This document shows positions 49,407-58,554 of a stretch of 64,000 nt of DNA, in pieces. Below the pieces are notes generated by a model that saw only the letters and a program-made list of their open reading frames with translations, did not search any database and was not told where the DNA came from. The translations under genes and the position numbers were made by a program. Position 1 is the stretch's first letter; every line of letters begins with the position of its first letter. This stretch comes from Acidobacteriota bacterium (lineage in GTDB: Bacteria; Acidobacteriota; Vicinamibacteria; Vicinamibacterales; CAVVIG01), in the NCBI GenBank assembly GCA_003222395.1, contig QHWB01000031.1:250501-314500 (forward strand), read 5' to 3'.

Positions 49407-51905
49407 ATGTTCGCTGTCCGTCCCATTCGCGCCGTCGCCATCATTGCGGCGCTGCTCGCCCCGACGCAGCTGGCGCAGTCTCCGGATCAACCAAGGTACC
49501 TGCTGCCGCCGCCGCAGATCGTGGCGACGTTCGACAAGCCGCCGCTTCCGCAGGTCATCGTCGGCCCGACGCGGCAGCAGCTGGCGGTGACGATGCGCAA
49601 GGGGAACCCGACGCTCGCCGAGCTGGCGCGGCCGACGCTCCGGCTGGCGGGATCGCGCGTCGATCCGAAGAACAACGCGCAGCACCGCAACCCGGGCGCC
49701 TACGCGATCACGCTGAAGAAGATCGCCGACGGAAGCGAAACGCCCGTGAAGGTGCCGCCGAACGCGAACCTCACGAACATTCGCTTCTCGCCCGACGGCG
49801 CGCACCTTGCGTTCGCGAACATCACCGACACCGCCATCCAGCTGTGGATCGCCGACACCGCCACCGGGCAGGCGAAGATGGTGAGCGGCAGCGATCGATT
49901 GAACGCCGCCACCTCCGAGCAGGACTCGGACACGTGCATCTGGGTGCACGACAACGTGACGATCATCTGCGAGATCGTGCCGCCCGATCGCGGACCTGCG
50001 CCGGTCGAACCGATCGTGCCGGTCGGGCCGCCGACGCTCGAGAACCACGACAAGGCCGCCCCGGCTCCCACGTACGAAGACATGATCCGGACGCCGTTCG
50101 ACGAGACCTTGTTCGAGTACTACTTCGCGAGCCAGCTCGCGGCGGTCGATACGTCCACCGGTCGAAGGACGCTCGTTGGCCGGCCGGCGATCTTCGAATC
50201 GGTCTCGCCGGCGCCGAACGGCGAGTACGTGCTCGTGTCGAAAGTGAAGCGTCCCTACTCGCACTTGATCCCCTTCGACGGGTTCCCGCAGGACGTGGAA
50301 ATCTGGAACCGTCGAGGCGAGGTGGCTCGAAAAGTCGCGGAGATTCCGTCGCGCGAAGGGGTGACGCTGACCGGCGTGCGCACGGGGCCGCGCGATTACC
50401 GCTGGCGTCCCGATCAACCGGCGACGATCGTCTGGGCCGAAGCGCTCGATGAAGGCAACCTCAAAAACAAAGTGCCGTTCCGCGACAAGGTGATGACGCT
50501 CGCCGCGCTGTTTGCCGGAACACCGTCGGAGCTGACGAAGACCGAGTACCGCTACACCGGCGTGTCGTTCACCGAAAAAGGGATCGCCCTCGTCAGCGAA
50601 TCCGACCGCGCGACGCGGCGCGTGCGCACCTGGCTTCTCGAGCCGGGCGCACAGCCGAGGAAGCTGTGGGATCGACGCCAGGAAGATCGCTACGCCGATC
50701 CGGGGACGCCGGTGGCGCGCGGCGACAACGGGACGCCCGCCGGCGGCGGCGGAGGCCGCGGCGGCAATCGCGGCGCGCCGATTCTGCAGAACGGCGACGA
50801 CATCTACCTGTCGGGCGAGGGCGCAGGTCCCGAAGGCGATCGGCCGTTCCTCGATCGACTCAACCTGAAGACGCTCGCGACCGATCGTCTCTTCCGCAGC
50901 GACGCGACGTCGTACGAGACGGTCGTCGCGCCGATGACGGCCGATGCGAAGACGCTGCTGACGCGCGCGGAATCGCGCACCGATCCGCCGAACTACTACA
51001 CGCGCACGGCCGGCGGCGACGCGAAGCGCGCCGTCACGACCTTCAAGGATCCGCAGGAGCTGTTCCGCGGCGTCGAACGGCAATTCATCACGTATCAACG
51101 CAAGGACGGCGTGAAGCTCTCGGCGACGCTGTACCTACCGCCTGGCTACAAGAAAGGCGAGCGTCTGCCGGTCATCGTGTGGGCGTACCCACGCGAGTTC
51201 TCGGACACCGATACAGCAAGCCAGGTCGTCGGCTCGCCGAACCGCTTCACGCTCGTCTCGCCGGGCAACACGCACATGTACCTGCTCTTCGCCGGCTACG
51301 CGATCCTCGATGGTCCGACGATGCCGATCGTTGGACCTGGCGAGACGGCGAACGATCACTATGTCGAACAGCTCGTGTCGAGCGCCGAGGCGGCCATCGA
51401 CAAAGTCGTCGAGATGGGCGTCGCCGATCGCAATCGCATCGGCGTCGGCGGCCACAGCTACGGCGCGTTCATGACGGCGAACCTGCTCGCGCACTCGCGT
51501 CTGTTCAAGGCCGGCTTCGCCGAGAGCGGCGCGTACAACCGCACATTGACGCCGTTCGGGTTCCAGAGCGAGCGCCGAACGTTCTGGGAAGTCCCCGATC
51601 TGTACGGGAAGATGTCGCCATTTTTCCACGCCGATCAGATCAAGGACCCGATTCTGCTGACTCACGGCGAGATGGACGACAACAGCGGCACGTTCCCGAT
51701 CCAGTCTGAGCGCTTCTACATGGCGCTGAAGGGACATGGCGCGACCGTTCGCTACCTCACTCTGCCGTACGAAGCGCACGGCTACGCCGCGCGGGAAACC
51801 CATCTGCACCTGATCGCCGAGAAGATTACCTGGTTCGACAAGTACGTAAAGAACAGTACCGCAAAGGCGACAACTGACTCACACACAGTAGGGATTCGGG
51901 ATTAG
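49407..51905 (+). CDS. Exported S9-family (glutamyl endopeptidase-like) serine peptidase
   Basis: This 832-residue protein has a signal peptide (VAIIAALLAPTQLA), a propeller of about 500 residues and a C-terminal alpha/beta hydrolase domain. The catalytic triad is visible: Ser in GVGGHSYGAFM (about 684), Asp in HGEMDDNSG (about 756) and His in EAHGYA (about 791). The GGHSYGAF pattern is like the glutamyl endopeptidase branch of prolyl oligopeptidases. A Gly/Arg-rich loop (GGGGGRGGNRGAP) interrupts the propeller. An AGGAG site lies upstream of the ATG. The last residues (VGIRD) and the stop codon come from a repeat. Confidence 0.92.
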   Translation: MFAVRPIRAVAIIAALLAPTQLAQSPDQPRYLLPPPQIVATFDKPPLPQVIVGPTRQQLAVTMRKGNPTLAELARPTLRLAGSRVDPKNNAQHRNPGAYAITLKKIADGSETPVKVPPNANLTNIRFSPDGAHLAFANITDTAIQLWIADTATGQAKMVSGSDRLNAATSEQDSDTCIWVHDNVTIICEIVPPDRGPAPVEPIVPVGPPTLENHDKAAPAPTYEDMIRTPFDETLFEYYFASQLAAVDTSTGRRTLVGRPAIFESVSPAPNGEYVLVSKVKRPYSHLIPFDGFPQDVEIWNRRGEVARKVAEIPSREGVTLTGVRTGPRDYRWRPDQPATIVWAEALDEGNLKNKVPFRDKVMTLAALFAGTPSELTKTEYRYTGVSFTEKGIALVSESDRATRRVRTWLLEPGAQPRKLWDRRQEDRYADPGTPVARGDNGTPAGGGGGRGGNRGAPILQNGDDIYLSGEGAGPEGDRPFLDRLNLKTLATDRLFRSDATSYETVVAPMTADAKTLLTRAESRTDPPNYYTRTAGGDAKRAVTTFKDPQELFRGVERQFITYQRKDGVKLSATLYLPPGYKKGERLPVIVWAYPREFSDTDTASQVVGSPNRFTLVSPGNTHMYLLFAGYAILDGPTMPIVGPGETANDHYVEQLVSSAEAAIDKVVEMGVADRNRIGVGGHSYGAFMTANLLAHSRLFKAGFAESGAYNRTLTPFGFQSERRTFWEVPDLYGKMSPFFHADQIKDPILLTHGEMDDNSGTFPIQSERFYMALKGHGATVRYLTLPYEAHGYAARETHLHLIAEKITWFDKYVKNSTAKATTDSHTVGIRD

Positions 51906-51953
51906 GGGTTAGGGATTAGCCGGCCGAATCTCGAATCACGAATCCCGAATCCC
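51891..51953. repeat. 13-bp inverted repeat forming the end of the S9 peptidase gene
   Basis: GGGATTCGGGATT and its exact complement are separated by 37 nt. The first arm encodes the final GIRD of the S9 peptidase and its TAG stop. The structure could stop transcription or protect the mRNA end. Confidence 0.75.
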
Positions 51954-52225
51954 GGCTGAGCTCTACTGGCCTCACGTTTGTATTCAGCCTCTGCATGAAG
52001 CCGTCCGGGTTGAGGCAGCCCAAGCCGATTGACCTCGGCCGCGTCCGAGAGTGGTTCGACCGCGGACCCGTGTACTACCGGGATCACCGCCGCGCCGAAG
52101 ATCGAATTCGCGATGAGCTGCGCGACTCGCGGGCGATCATCATCAAAGGGCGTCATTGGAAAAAGGCTCTGCCATAACGTACGGCCTCTGGTAGTAATCC
52201 AAACGCTCCCGATACATTCCGGCTG
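51954..52225. other. Intergenic stretch before the ABC transporter operon
   Basis: From the S9 peptidase stop to the ABC ATPase start there are 320 bases without a supported gene; the left end is the inverted repeat. A plus-strand frame at 51995-52177 and a minus-strand frame in the same place are both open but neither resembles a known protein. Confidence 0.4.
52213..52218 (+). promoter_or_regulatory. -10 box of the ABC transporter operon (leaderless type)
   Basis: TACATT ends 7 nt before the TTG start at 52226 and no ribosome site is seen. The box supports the unusual TTG as the true start. Confidence 0.4.
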
Positions 52226-52942
52226 TTGCTGCTCCAGGCCACCGGTCTCACCAAACGGTACGGGGATTTCAGCGCGCTGACCGACGTGTCGTTTTCGATC
52301 CGGCCGGGCGAAATCCTCGGTCTGATCGGACCGAACGGATCGGGGAAGACGACGCTGTTCGAGTGCCTCGCCGGCGTGCTGCCGGCTGACGGCGGCACGC
52401 TGCGACACGACGATCGCGTTGTTCCGCCCGGCGCGCGGTCCTCCATCCTCTTTTACATGCCCGACGCCATCGCACCCTGGCCGTCGCAGACGGTCAGGTG
52501 GGCGCTGGACTTCACTGCCGGCTTTTTCGGAGGGACGGTGCCGGAATCGGGGCCCGACATCGTCCCACAGCTGGACCTCGTGCCGCTGCTGGATGCGCCG
52601 ATCGGGACGCTGTCGAAGGGGCAGCGCAAGCGCGTGCTGCTGGCCATCGGCCTGCTGACGCCGCAGCCGGTGCTGCTCGCCGACGAGCCGTTCGACGGCC
52701 TGGATCTGCGACAGACGCGCGACGTCGCGCGCGCGCTCCGCTCGTACGCCGCCGCCGGACGCACGCTCTTTCTCTCGATTCACCAGATCTCCGACGCCGC
52801 TCGCATCTGCGACCGTTTCGTGCTCCTGAGCGCCGGCCGCGTCTGCGGCGAGGGGACGCCCGCCGAGCTGTCGTCGCTCGCCGCCGCGCGCGGCACGCCG
52901 CCGGCCGCGGATCTCGAGGAGGTCTTCCTTGCGCTCACGTAG
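52226..52942 (+). CDS. ABC transporter ATP-binding protein
   Basis: This 238-residue ATPase has Walker A LIGPNGSGKTTLFECLAG (about 34-51), the Q-loop region IAPWPSQTV, signature LSKGQRKR, Walker B VLLADEPFDGLD and the H-loop SIHQISDA. The signature LSKGQ in place of LSGGQ is common in ABC-2-type exporters. It would energise the permease encoded next. The start is TTG at 52226. The stop overlaps the permease start by 14 nt. The substrate is unknown. Confidence 0.93.
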   Translation: MLLQATGLTKRYGDFSALTDVSFSIRPGEILGLIGPNGSGKTTLFECLAGVLPADGGTLRHDDRVVPPGARSSILFYMPDAIAPWPSQTVRWALDFTAGFFGGTVPESGPDIVPQLDLVPLLDAPIGTLSKGQRKRVLLAIGLLTPQPVLLADEPFDGLDLRQTRDVARALRSYAAAGRTLFLSIHQISDAARICDRFVLLSAGRVCGEGTPAELSSLAAARGTPPAADLEEVFLALT

Positions 52943-54254
52943 ATCCGCGTTCGTGTGGCTGCTCGACAAGGAACGTCGCGAGCTCGCTGCGTCGAAGTCG
53001 TGGTGGGTGATGCTGCTCGCGATGGGACCGCTCGTCGGCGTGTCGTTCATCAGCGCGGTGCGAACCTACGCGGAAGCGAGCGGACTGAATGGCACTTCCG
53101 CCGGGGTGGGCGAAGCGTTCTCGCCGCTCGTCGGCGTATGGGCTCCGACGTTCTCCGCGTGCGAGCTCGCGGCAGCGTTTCTGCTGCCGTTCGTCGGCAT
53201 TCGCCTCGTGTCCGGAGACCGGCAGAGCGGCGCGCTGAAGCTCGAGCTTCAACATCCGATGCCGGCGTTCGTGCGTCTCGGCGCGAAAGCCATGGTGCTG
53301 TTGTCGGCGTGGATCGTCGCGTTGCTCGCGCCTCTGATCGCCGTCGTCCTGTGGCGCAGCTACGGCGGCGCGATTTATCTTCCCGAACTGGCGACCGTCG
53401 CAGCCGGACATCTGTTGAACGCCGGGCTGACGGTAGCGCTAGCCGCGTCGACCGCGGCGATCACCGAGCATCCGTCGACGGCGGCGATCCTGACGCTCAC
53501 GGTCACGGTCGGCACGTGGATCGTCAACTTCATCGCCGCCGTGCAGGGCGGTGTGTGGGAACGCGTCGCGGGATACACGCCGACGGCGATGGTCGGCGAA
53601 TTTCAACACGGCCTCGTACGCCTCGACGTCGTGTCGATTGCGGCGGCGCTCATCGCTTCGGGCCTCGTCGTCGCGGCGATCTGGCTGCGGCTCGGGATGC
53701 CGGTGCGACGCCGTGCCTATGAATCGATCGCCCTCGGCGCGCTGACCGCCGCGACGCTGTTCGCCTGCACCTTCATCACGCCGAGCTGGGACTTTTCCGA
53801 GAATCGGATGAACTCGTTCGCTCGGGCGGACGAGGAGGCGCTCGAGCAAATCCACGCGCCCTTGAGCATCGAAGCGCACCTCGCGCCGGAAGATCCGCGG
53901 CGCGTGGACCTCGAGCGGCGGGCGCTCTCGAAGCTCCGGCGCGTGATGCCGCAGGCGCAGGTCCGGTACGTGTCGGCGACCTCCATCGGCATCTTCGAAC
54001 AGACGTCACAGCATTACGGCGAAATCTGGTACGACCTCGGCGGCAAGCGCACGATGAACCGTGCGACGACGGCAGAAGGTGTGCTGGAGGCGATCTACGA
54101 TCTGGCCGGCGTGAAGCCGCCAGTCGAGACCGACGAGATCTTCCGAGGACATCCGCTCGCCGTGGCGCCGAAAGGCGCGGCCGCGGTGTTCTATGGCATA
54201 TGGCCCGCTCTGGTCGTCGCGGGCGCATTCTTCGTTCGCAGGAGACGGGCATGA
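52929..54254 (+). CDS. ABC-2-type permease with a GldG-like C-terminal domain
   Basis: This 441-residue membrane protein has about six segments (near 27-45, 75-95, 118-140, 155-200, 230-250 and 262-280), like GldF/ABC-2 permeases. Residues 285-400 resemble the start of GldG/ABC_transp_aux proteins: WDFSENRMNSFARADEEALEQIH, IEAHLAPEDPRR, then a beta region to GEIWYDLGGK. A final membrane segment is near 420. The TTG start at 52929 follows AGGAGG by 6 nt. The stop overlaps the next gene by 4 nt. It is a compact fusion of transport and auxiliary parts. Confidence 0.85.
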   Translation: MRSRRSAFVWLLDKERRELAASKSWWVMLLAMGPLVGVSFISAVRTYAEASGLNGTSAGVGEAFSPLVGVWAPTFSACELAAAFLLPFVGIRLVSGDRQSGALKLELQHPMPAFVRLGAKAMVLLSAWIVALLAPLIAVVLWRSYGGAIYLPELATVAAGHLLNAGLTVALAASTAAITEHPSTAAILTLTVTVGTWIVNFIAAVQGGVWERVAGYTPTAMVGEFQHGLVRLDVVSIAAALIASGLVVAAIWLRLGMPVRRRAYESIALGALTAATLFACTFITPSWDFSENRMNSFARADEEALEQIHAPLSIEAHLAPEDPRRVDLERRALSKLRRVMPQAQVRYVSATSIGIFEQTSQHYGEIWYDLGGKRTMNRATTAEGVLEAIYDLAGVKPPVETDEIFRGHPLAVAPKGAAAVFYGIWPALVVAGAFFVRRRRA

Positions 54255-55027
54255 AATCGCTGATCGGGACGCTCGCGCTGATTCCGCTGCTGGCGGCGGA
54301 CACGAAAGTCGATTTGAGCAGCGAGCAGGTCGGCAGACCGCCCGCGACGTTCGAGCCGATGGTCGGAACGTGGGTCGTGACGCAGGACGGCCCCGACAAG
54401 GTGATCATGGTCGATGGGCGGCCGTGGGTCGCGAGCAAGGACAATCCGACCAGGCTGCTGGTGCAGAGCGCGCGCCGGCTCTATGGCACCTCGAACGAGG
54501 AGCTGATGGACAACGCCAAGCAGTTCGCGTACTTCCCGGTCGCCGTGCTCAAGAGCGTCGACACGTTCTCGAACGGAACGATCAGCGTGAAGTTCAAGAC
54601 GATCGCCGGTGACGCGGATCGCGCGTCGGGAATTCTCTTCAACGTGAAGCCCAACGGCGACTGGCTGGCGGTTCGATACAACGACACCGAGAACAACGTC
54701 GCGCTGTGGGAGTTTCACAACGGCATCCGCCGGAACATCCGGTTCAGCGATCGCGCGAAGAAGTTCATGCTCGATCGGAACGCGTGGCACGACCTGAAGC
54801 TGGCGGTCGACGGCGCCGCCATCAAGACATGGCTCGATGGCGACGTCGCGCTCGAGTACGCCCTCGGGAGCGCGCCGGGAGCTGGCCGCGGCGGCGCGGC
54901 GCCGAATCCAGATTTGCTTCCCGAGAACAATCCCGTCCTGCGTCCGCCGGTGGCGGGAAAGATCGGTTTGTGGGCGAAAACCGACAGCACGAGCTACTTC
55001 AAGGATTACGTGGTCAGCCCCAAATGA
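54251..55027 (+). CDS. Exported DUF1080-like (concanavalin-type) protein
   Basis: This 258-residue protein has a signal peptide (MKSLIGTLALIPLLAA) and a single beta-sandwich domain. Segments such as TFSNGTISVKFKTIAGDADRASG, WLAVRYNDTENNVALWEF and VAGKIGLWAKTDS resemble the 3-keto-disaccharide hydrolase/DUF1080 and laminin-G folds. It may bind or cleave a sugar. Both ends overlap the neighbours by 4 nt (ABC permease before, TonB receptor after), so it belongs to the same unit. Confidence 0.75.
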   Translation: MKSLIGTLALIPLLAADTKVDLSSEQVGRPPATFEPMVGTWVVTQDGPDKVIMVDGRPWVASKDNPTRLLVQSARRLYGTSNEELMDNAKQFAYFPVAVLKSVDTFSNGTISVKFKTIAGDADRASGILFNVKPNGDWLAVRYNDTENNVALWEFHNGIRRNIRFSDRAKKFMLDRNAWHDLKLAVDGAAIKTWLDGDVALEYALGSAPGAGRGGAAPNPDLLPENNPVLRPPVAGKIGLWAKTDSTSYFKDYVVSPK

Positions 55028-57864
55028 TCGGCGCGCTGGTCACGCTGCTGCTCCTCGCGCAGTCGCAAGGCACCGCCACGATTCGCGGCCGCGTCGTCGA
55101 TCAGACCGGCGGGGCACTGCCCGGAGCGATCGTGACGGTGACGAACACGGACACCGGCATCAGCCGCGAAACAACGACCGATCGCACCGGGTTTTACACG
55201 GTTCCATCGCTGCCGCTGACGGGCGAGTACGTCGTGCGGATCGCGCTGCCCGGGTTCTCGACGAGACAGACGGACCCGCTCGACTTACGGGCGGGTGAAA
55301 CGGCGACCGTCGACGCGACGCTGCTGGCGAGCGGCGGCACAAGCGAGATCACGGTATATGGAACGGCGCAGGGCGTCCGGACGGATGAACCGCAGCTCGG
55401 CGTCACGCTCGATTCGGAGCGCATCGACGACGTGCCGATCGTGGGCCGCAAGCTGACGAATCTGCCGCTCCTCGATTCGGCGGTCCGGCCTGCCATCAAC
55501 ACCGGCGATCTCTTTCTCAACAACGTGCTGTTCGTCGTCGACGGCAGCGGCCGCCGCCAGACGACGTTCACGCTCGACGGAAGCTCGGCCGACGATGCGT
55601 GGGGACGGCAGACCATATTCACGAACGTGCCGCTGTCAGCGGTTCAAGAGTTCACGGTCCTGTCGAATGCGTTCTCGGCCGAATACGGCCGCACGACGGG
55701 TGGCGCCGTGAACATCGTCACGAAATCGGGCACGAACGTCGTGCGCGGCGATACGCTCGTCCTGTTCCGTCCCGCTCGGCTCGAACCCTCTCTGACGATT
55801 GACGCACTGGCGGCGATCAACAATCTCTCGGCGACGATGAAGGTGCCGGATGCACTGCATCAGATCGGCGGATCGCTTGGGGGTCCGCTGCTGAAGGACC
55901 GCACGCATCTCTTCGTCGCGGCGGAATTCAGCCATCAGATACGCGAATCCACGATTTCATCGCCCGCATCGCCGAATGCCGTCTTTACCGGTACGTACAA
56001 GCAGGTGCTGCTGAACGCGCGCGTGGACCATCGCGTGCGCGCCGGACGGACGCTGTCGGTGAAAGCGAACGTGGACGGCTTCAGCGACACGAACCCGCAG
56101 GGCGTTGTCGGCGGCCTGACGCTTCCGAGCGCCGGCCGCACGTTCACGCGACGCGCCTACGGCGGGCAAGGCGGCTATCAGTCGGTCGTCAGCGCGACGA
56201 TGATGAACGATGCGCACGTGCAGATCTTCTACGGTGCGCCTATCACGCGATTCTCGCCCGATAACCCGTCGACGCAGTTCGTGTACCCAGGCTTCGCGAC
56301 GATCGGCGAGTCGCGATTGGCGGATCTCTACAGCCACCAGGTCGACCTGTCCGACACGATCGCGATGAGCCGTGGGCGCCACAACATGCGCGCGGGGTTC
56401 AACGCGATGCATTCGACCTCCGGCGGCAACGGTCAGGAGTTCGGATCGCCCTTCGTCCTGGGTCAGTTCACGGTGCGGACGGGCGTCACGAAGCCGGTCG
56501 CGGAACTTGCCGCCGCCGACATCCAGTCGTTCACGCAGGGATACGGCGCCGCGACGTACGAAGTGAAAGAGTGGGTATTGGCGGCGTTCGCGCAGGATGA
56601 CATCAAGCTGAGGCCCGACCTCACCGTCAACCTCGGCCTCCGCTACGAGCGCCAGACCCTGACCGATGACACGAACAATCTGTCGCCGCGCGCCGGCTTC
56701 GCGTACAGCGTGGCCGGCGATGCGAGCACCTCCGTGCGCGGCGGCTACGGCGTCTATTACTCGGAGGTCCGCGCCAATACCGCGGCCGCATGGAATCTGA
56801 ACGGACCCACCGGATTTTTCTCGTTCACGGCGCAGCCCGGGCAGCCCGGCTTTCCAGCCTCGCTCGCGTCGATTCCGGCGACGCTGCCACCGGGCTCGGT
56901 GGTGCCGCCGCGAAATATCACCGTTCGTCCGGGGATGGCTTCGTATTACAGCCGGCTCTTCGACGTGTCGAGGTTGAAGGGTTACCCGAATGCGCTTCTG
57001 AACCCGCGCACACAGTCGGGATCGATCGGCGTCGAGCGCGAGATTGCGCGTCGGTGGTTCGGGAGCGTCGATTACGTGACGCAGCACACGAACCGGATCG
57101 ATCGGCCGCTCGACATCAACTCACCAGCGCCCTTCGTCCGCACGGCCCCTGGCCAAACGCGATCGGCGGCGGCCGCCGACCTGACGCGCCCAATCGTGCC
57201 GGCTGCCGGCGGCTATCGTCAAATCGTCGCGATTCTCAACAGCGGCGACGCCGACTACGACGGCCTGCAGCTGAACGTCCGCAAGAACAGCGAACGAGCG
57301 TCGCTGCTTGCGAGCTACACGCTCGCGAAGGTGACGAACACGGTCGAACCCGATGTGCCGGCGGGAACCCAGGCGCCCAACGACCCGAACGACATCGGCG
57401 AGACGGAGCGCGGCCCGGGCCTGCTCGATCAACGTCACCGCTTCGTCTTGAGCGGGTCGGTGCGCCTGCCGTACGACGTGGCGGTCGGCGGCGTGGTGAC
57501 TGCGGCGTCGGGTTATCGCTACAACGTCACGACGGGCACTGACAACAACGGTGACGGCTCCAACTCCGATCGTCCCGTGATCGATGGAGCGGTCATCGGA
57601 CGAAATGCGGGACGAGGAGATCCGATTTACAGCGCCGACGTGTTCGCGGAGCGCCGGTTCCCGCTGACGTCCGAGCGCGTCGTGTCCGCTCGCGTCGAGG
57701 CGTTCAACGTCTTCAATCGCGCGAACGTCGCCGGGTACAACGGCGTCTATGGCGACCTCGCGACTGGACTGCCGGCGTCATCGGCGTTCGCCACGCCGAA
57801 CACCGGCATCGCGAACGTCTTTCCAGGCCGCCAGGTGCAGTTTCAGGTGCGATTTCGTTTCTGA
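55024..57864 (+). CDS. TonB-dependent receptor with carboxypeptidase-regulatory-like domain
   Basis: This 946-residue outer-membrane receptor has a short signal peptide (MIGALVTLLLLAQSQG). A carboxypeptidase-regulatory-like domain follows (IRGRVVDQTGGALPGAIVTV). The plug has VQEFTVLSNAFSAEYGRTTGGAVNIVTKSG, a classic signature, and a long barrel ends in the outer-membrane terminal VQFQVRFRF. The ATG overlaps the previous stop by 4 nt. With the ABC transporter and the DUF1080-like protein it forms a four-gene unit that may move a carbohydrate or metal ligand across both membranes. Confidence 0.93.
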   Translation: MIGALVTLLLLAQSQGTATIRGRVVDQTGGALPGAIVTVTNTDTGISRETTTDRTGFYTVPSLPLTGEYVVRIALPGFSTRQTDPLDLRAGETATVDATLLASGGTSEITVYGTAQGVRTDEPQLGVTLDSERIDDVPIVGRKLTNLPLLDSAVRPAINTGDLFLNNVLFVVDGSGRRQTTFTLDGSSADDAWGRQTIFTNVPLSAVQEFTVLSNAFSAEYGRTTGGAVNIVTKSGTNVVRGDTLVLFRPARLEPSLTIDALAAINNLSATMKVPDALHQIGGSLGGPLLKDRTHLFVAAEFSHQIRESTISSPASPNAVFTGTYKQVLLNARVDHRVRAGRTLSVKANVDGFSDTNPQGVVGGLTLPSAGRTFTRRAYGGQGGYQSVVSATMMNDAHVQIFYGAPITRFSPDNPSTQFVYPGFATIGESRLADLYSHQVDLSDTIAMSRGRHNMRAGFNAMHSTSGGNGQEFGSPFVLGQFTVRTGVTKPVAELAAADIQSFTQGYGAATYEVKEWVLAAFAQDDIKLRPDLTVNLGLRYERQTLTDDTNNLSPRAGFAYSVAGDASTSVRGGYGVYYSEVRANTAAAWNLNGPTGFFSFTAQPGQPGFPASLASIPATLPPGSVVPPRNITVRPGMASYYSRLFDVSRLKGYPNALLNPRTQSGSIGVEREIARRWFGSVDYVTQHTNRIDRPLDINSPAPFVRTAPGQTRSAAAADLTRPIVPAAGGYRQIVAILNSGDADYDGLQLNVRKNSERASLLASYTLAKVTNTVEPDVPAGTQAPNDPNDIGETERGPGLLDQRHRFVLSGSVRLPYDVAVGGVVTAASGYRYNVTTGTDNNGDGSNSDRPVIDGAVIGRNAGRGDPIYSADVFAERRFPLTSERVVSARVEAFNVFNRANVAGYNGVYGDLATGLPASSAFATPNTGIANVFPGRQVQFQVRFRF

Positions 57865-57915
57865 TTCGTGACAGGCAAGAGGCAATGGGCATGACGCTGC
57901 GTCCCGTGAGTGACG

Positions 57916-58494
57916 ATGCCCACCGCGATTGACGCCTCCTCGGTCCTCGGCCTCGTCGCCGTCGGCGTCTTCACGGCGCAGATTCTGATCGGGCTGCTGC
58001 TGTCGGTCGGGTACAACCCGGTCCGACAGTGGCCGCGCCAGCGCGTCAAGCTGTTCATCTTCCACAACTGGCTCGCGTACATCGGCCTGACGATCGCCTG
58101 CACGCATCCGCTCGTCCTGCTGCTGTCATCGACGGCCGGATTTCGACTGTTCGACATCCTCGTCCCCATCTGGTCGCCGACGCAGCCGGTCCCGAACACG
58201 CTCGGCGCCGCCGCGCTCTATCTCGTCACGTTCGTCGTCCTGACGTCGTACTTCCGCCGGCTGCTCGCGCATCACACGTGGAAGCTGCTGCACTATGCGG
58301 CGTACGCCGCGGCGGCGGTGTTCTACGTGCACGGCACGCTCGCCGATCCGCTGCTGCAGAATCGCCCGGTCGACTGGATCGATGCGGAGAAGATGTACGT
58401 GGAAGCATGCGCGCTCGTCGTCGCCGCCGCGACGATCGCGCGCGTCCGGCACCGCCGCGGTCCGCGCGGACGACTTTCGCGAGCCTCGGTGTAG
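57916..58494 (+). CDS. Ferric-reductase-like transmembrane protein
   Basis: This 192-residue integral membrane protein has about five segments. His residues in FHNWLAYIGLTIACTHPLVLL and LLAHHTWKLLHYAAYAAAAVFYVHG fit the haem-ligand pattern of the ferric reductase/YedZ-like family. It would carry electrons across the membrane; no soluble domain for FAD is attached. An in-frame GTG at 57910 is an alternative start. The last codon and TAG stop (58489-58494) are part of a GTAGCGCGAG-type repeat. Confidence 0.82.
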   Translation: MPTAIDASSVLGLVAVGVFTAQILIGLLLSVGYNPVRQWPRQRVKLFIFHNWLAYIGLTIACTHPLVLLLSSTAGFRLFDILVPIWSPTQPVPNTLGAAALYLVTFVVLTSYFRRLLAHHTWKLLHYAAYAAAAVFYVHGTLADPLLQNRPVDWIDAEKMYVEACALVVAAATIARVRHRRGPRGRLSRASV

Positions 58495-58515
58495 GGCGAG
58501 CCGTTCAGGCGAGCG
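58490..58515 (+). repeat. GTAGCGCGAG-type repeat that supplies a stop codon
   Basis: TGTAGGGCGAGCCGTTCAG followed by GCGAGCG is a diverged copy of the repeat found at 41099-41250. Its TAG is the stop of the ferric-reductase-like gene. Confidence 0.7.
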
Positions 58516-58542
58516 AATCCGACGCGCGAAGGTCGACGCCGT

Positions 58543-58548
58543 TATGAT
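58543..58548 (+). promoter_or_regulatory. -10 box of the fdhE-like gene (leaderless type)
   Basis: TATGAT ends 6 nt before the ATG at 58555 with no ribosome site between. Confidence 0.4.
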
Positions 58549-58554
58549 GGCTCC

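Noticed and set aside
51995-52177. A 60-codon plus-strand frame and a minus-strand frame in the same place
   Set aside because: Neither has a ribosome site, a leaderless -10 box or recognisable motifs; both open frames are expected at this base composition.
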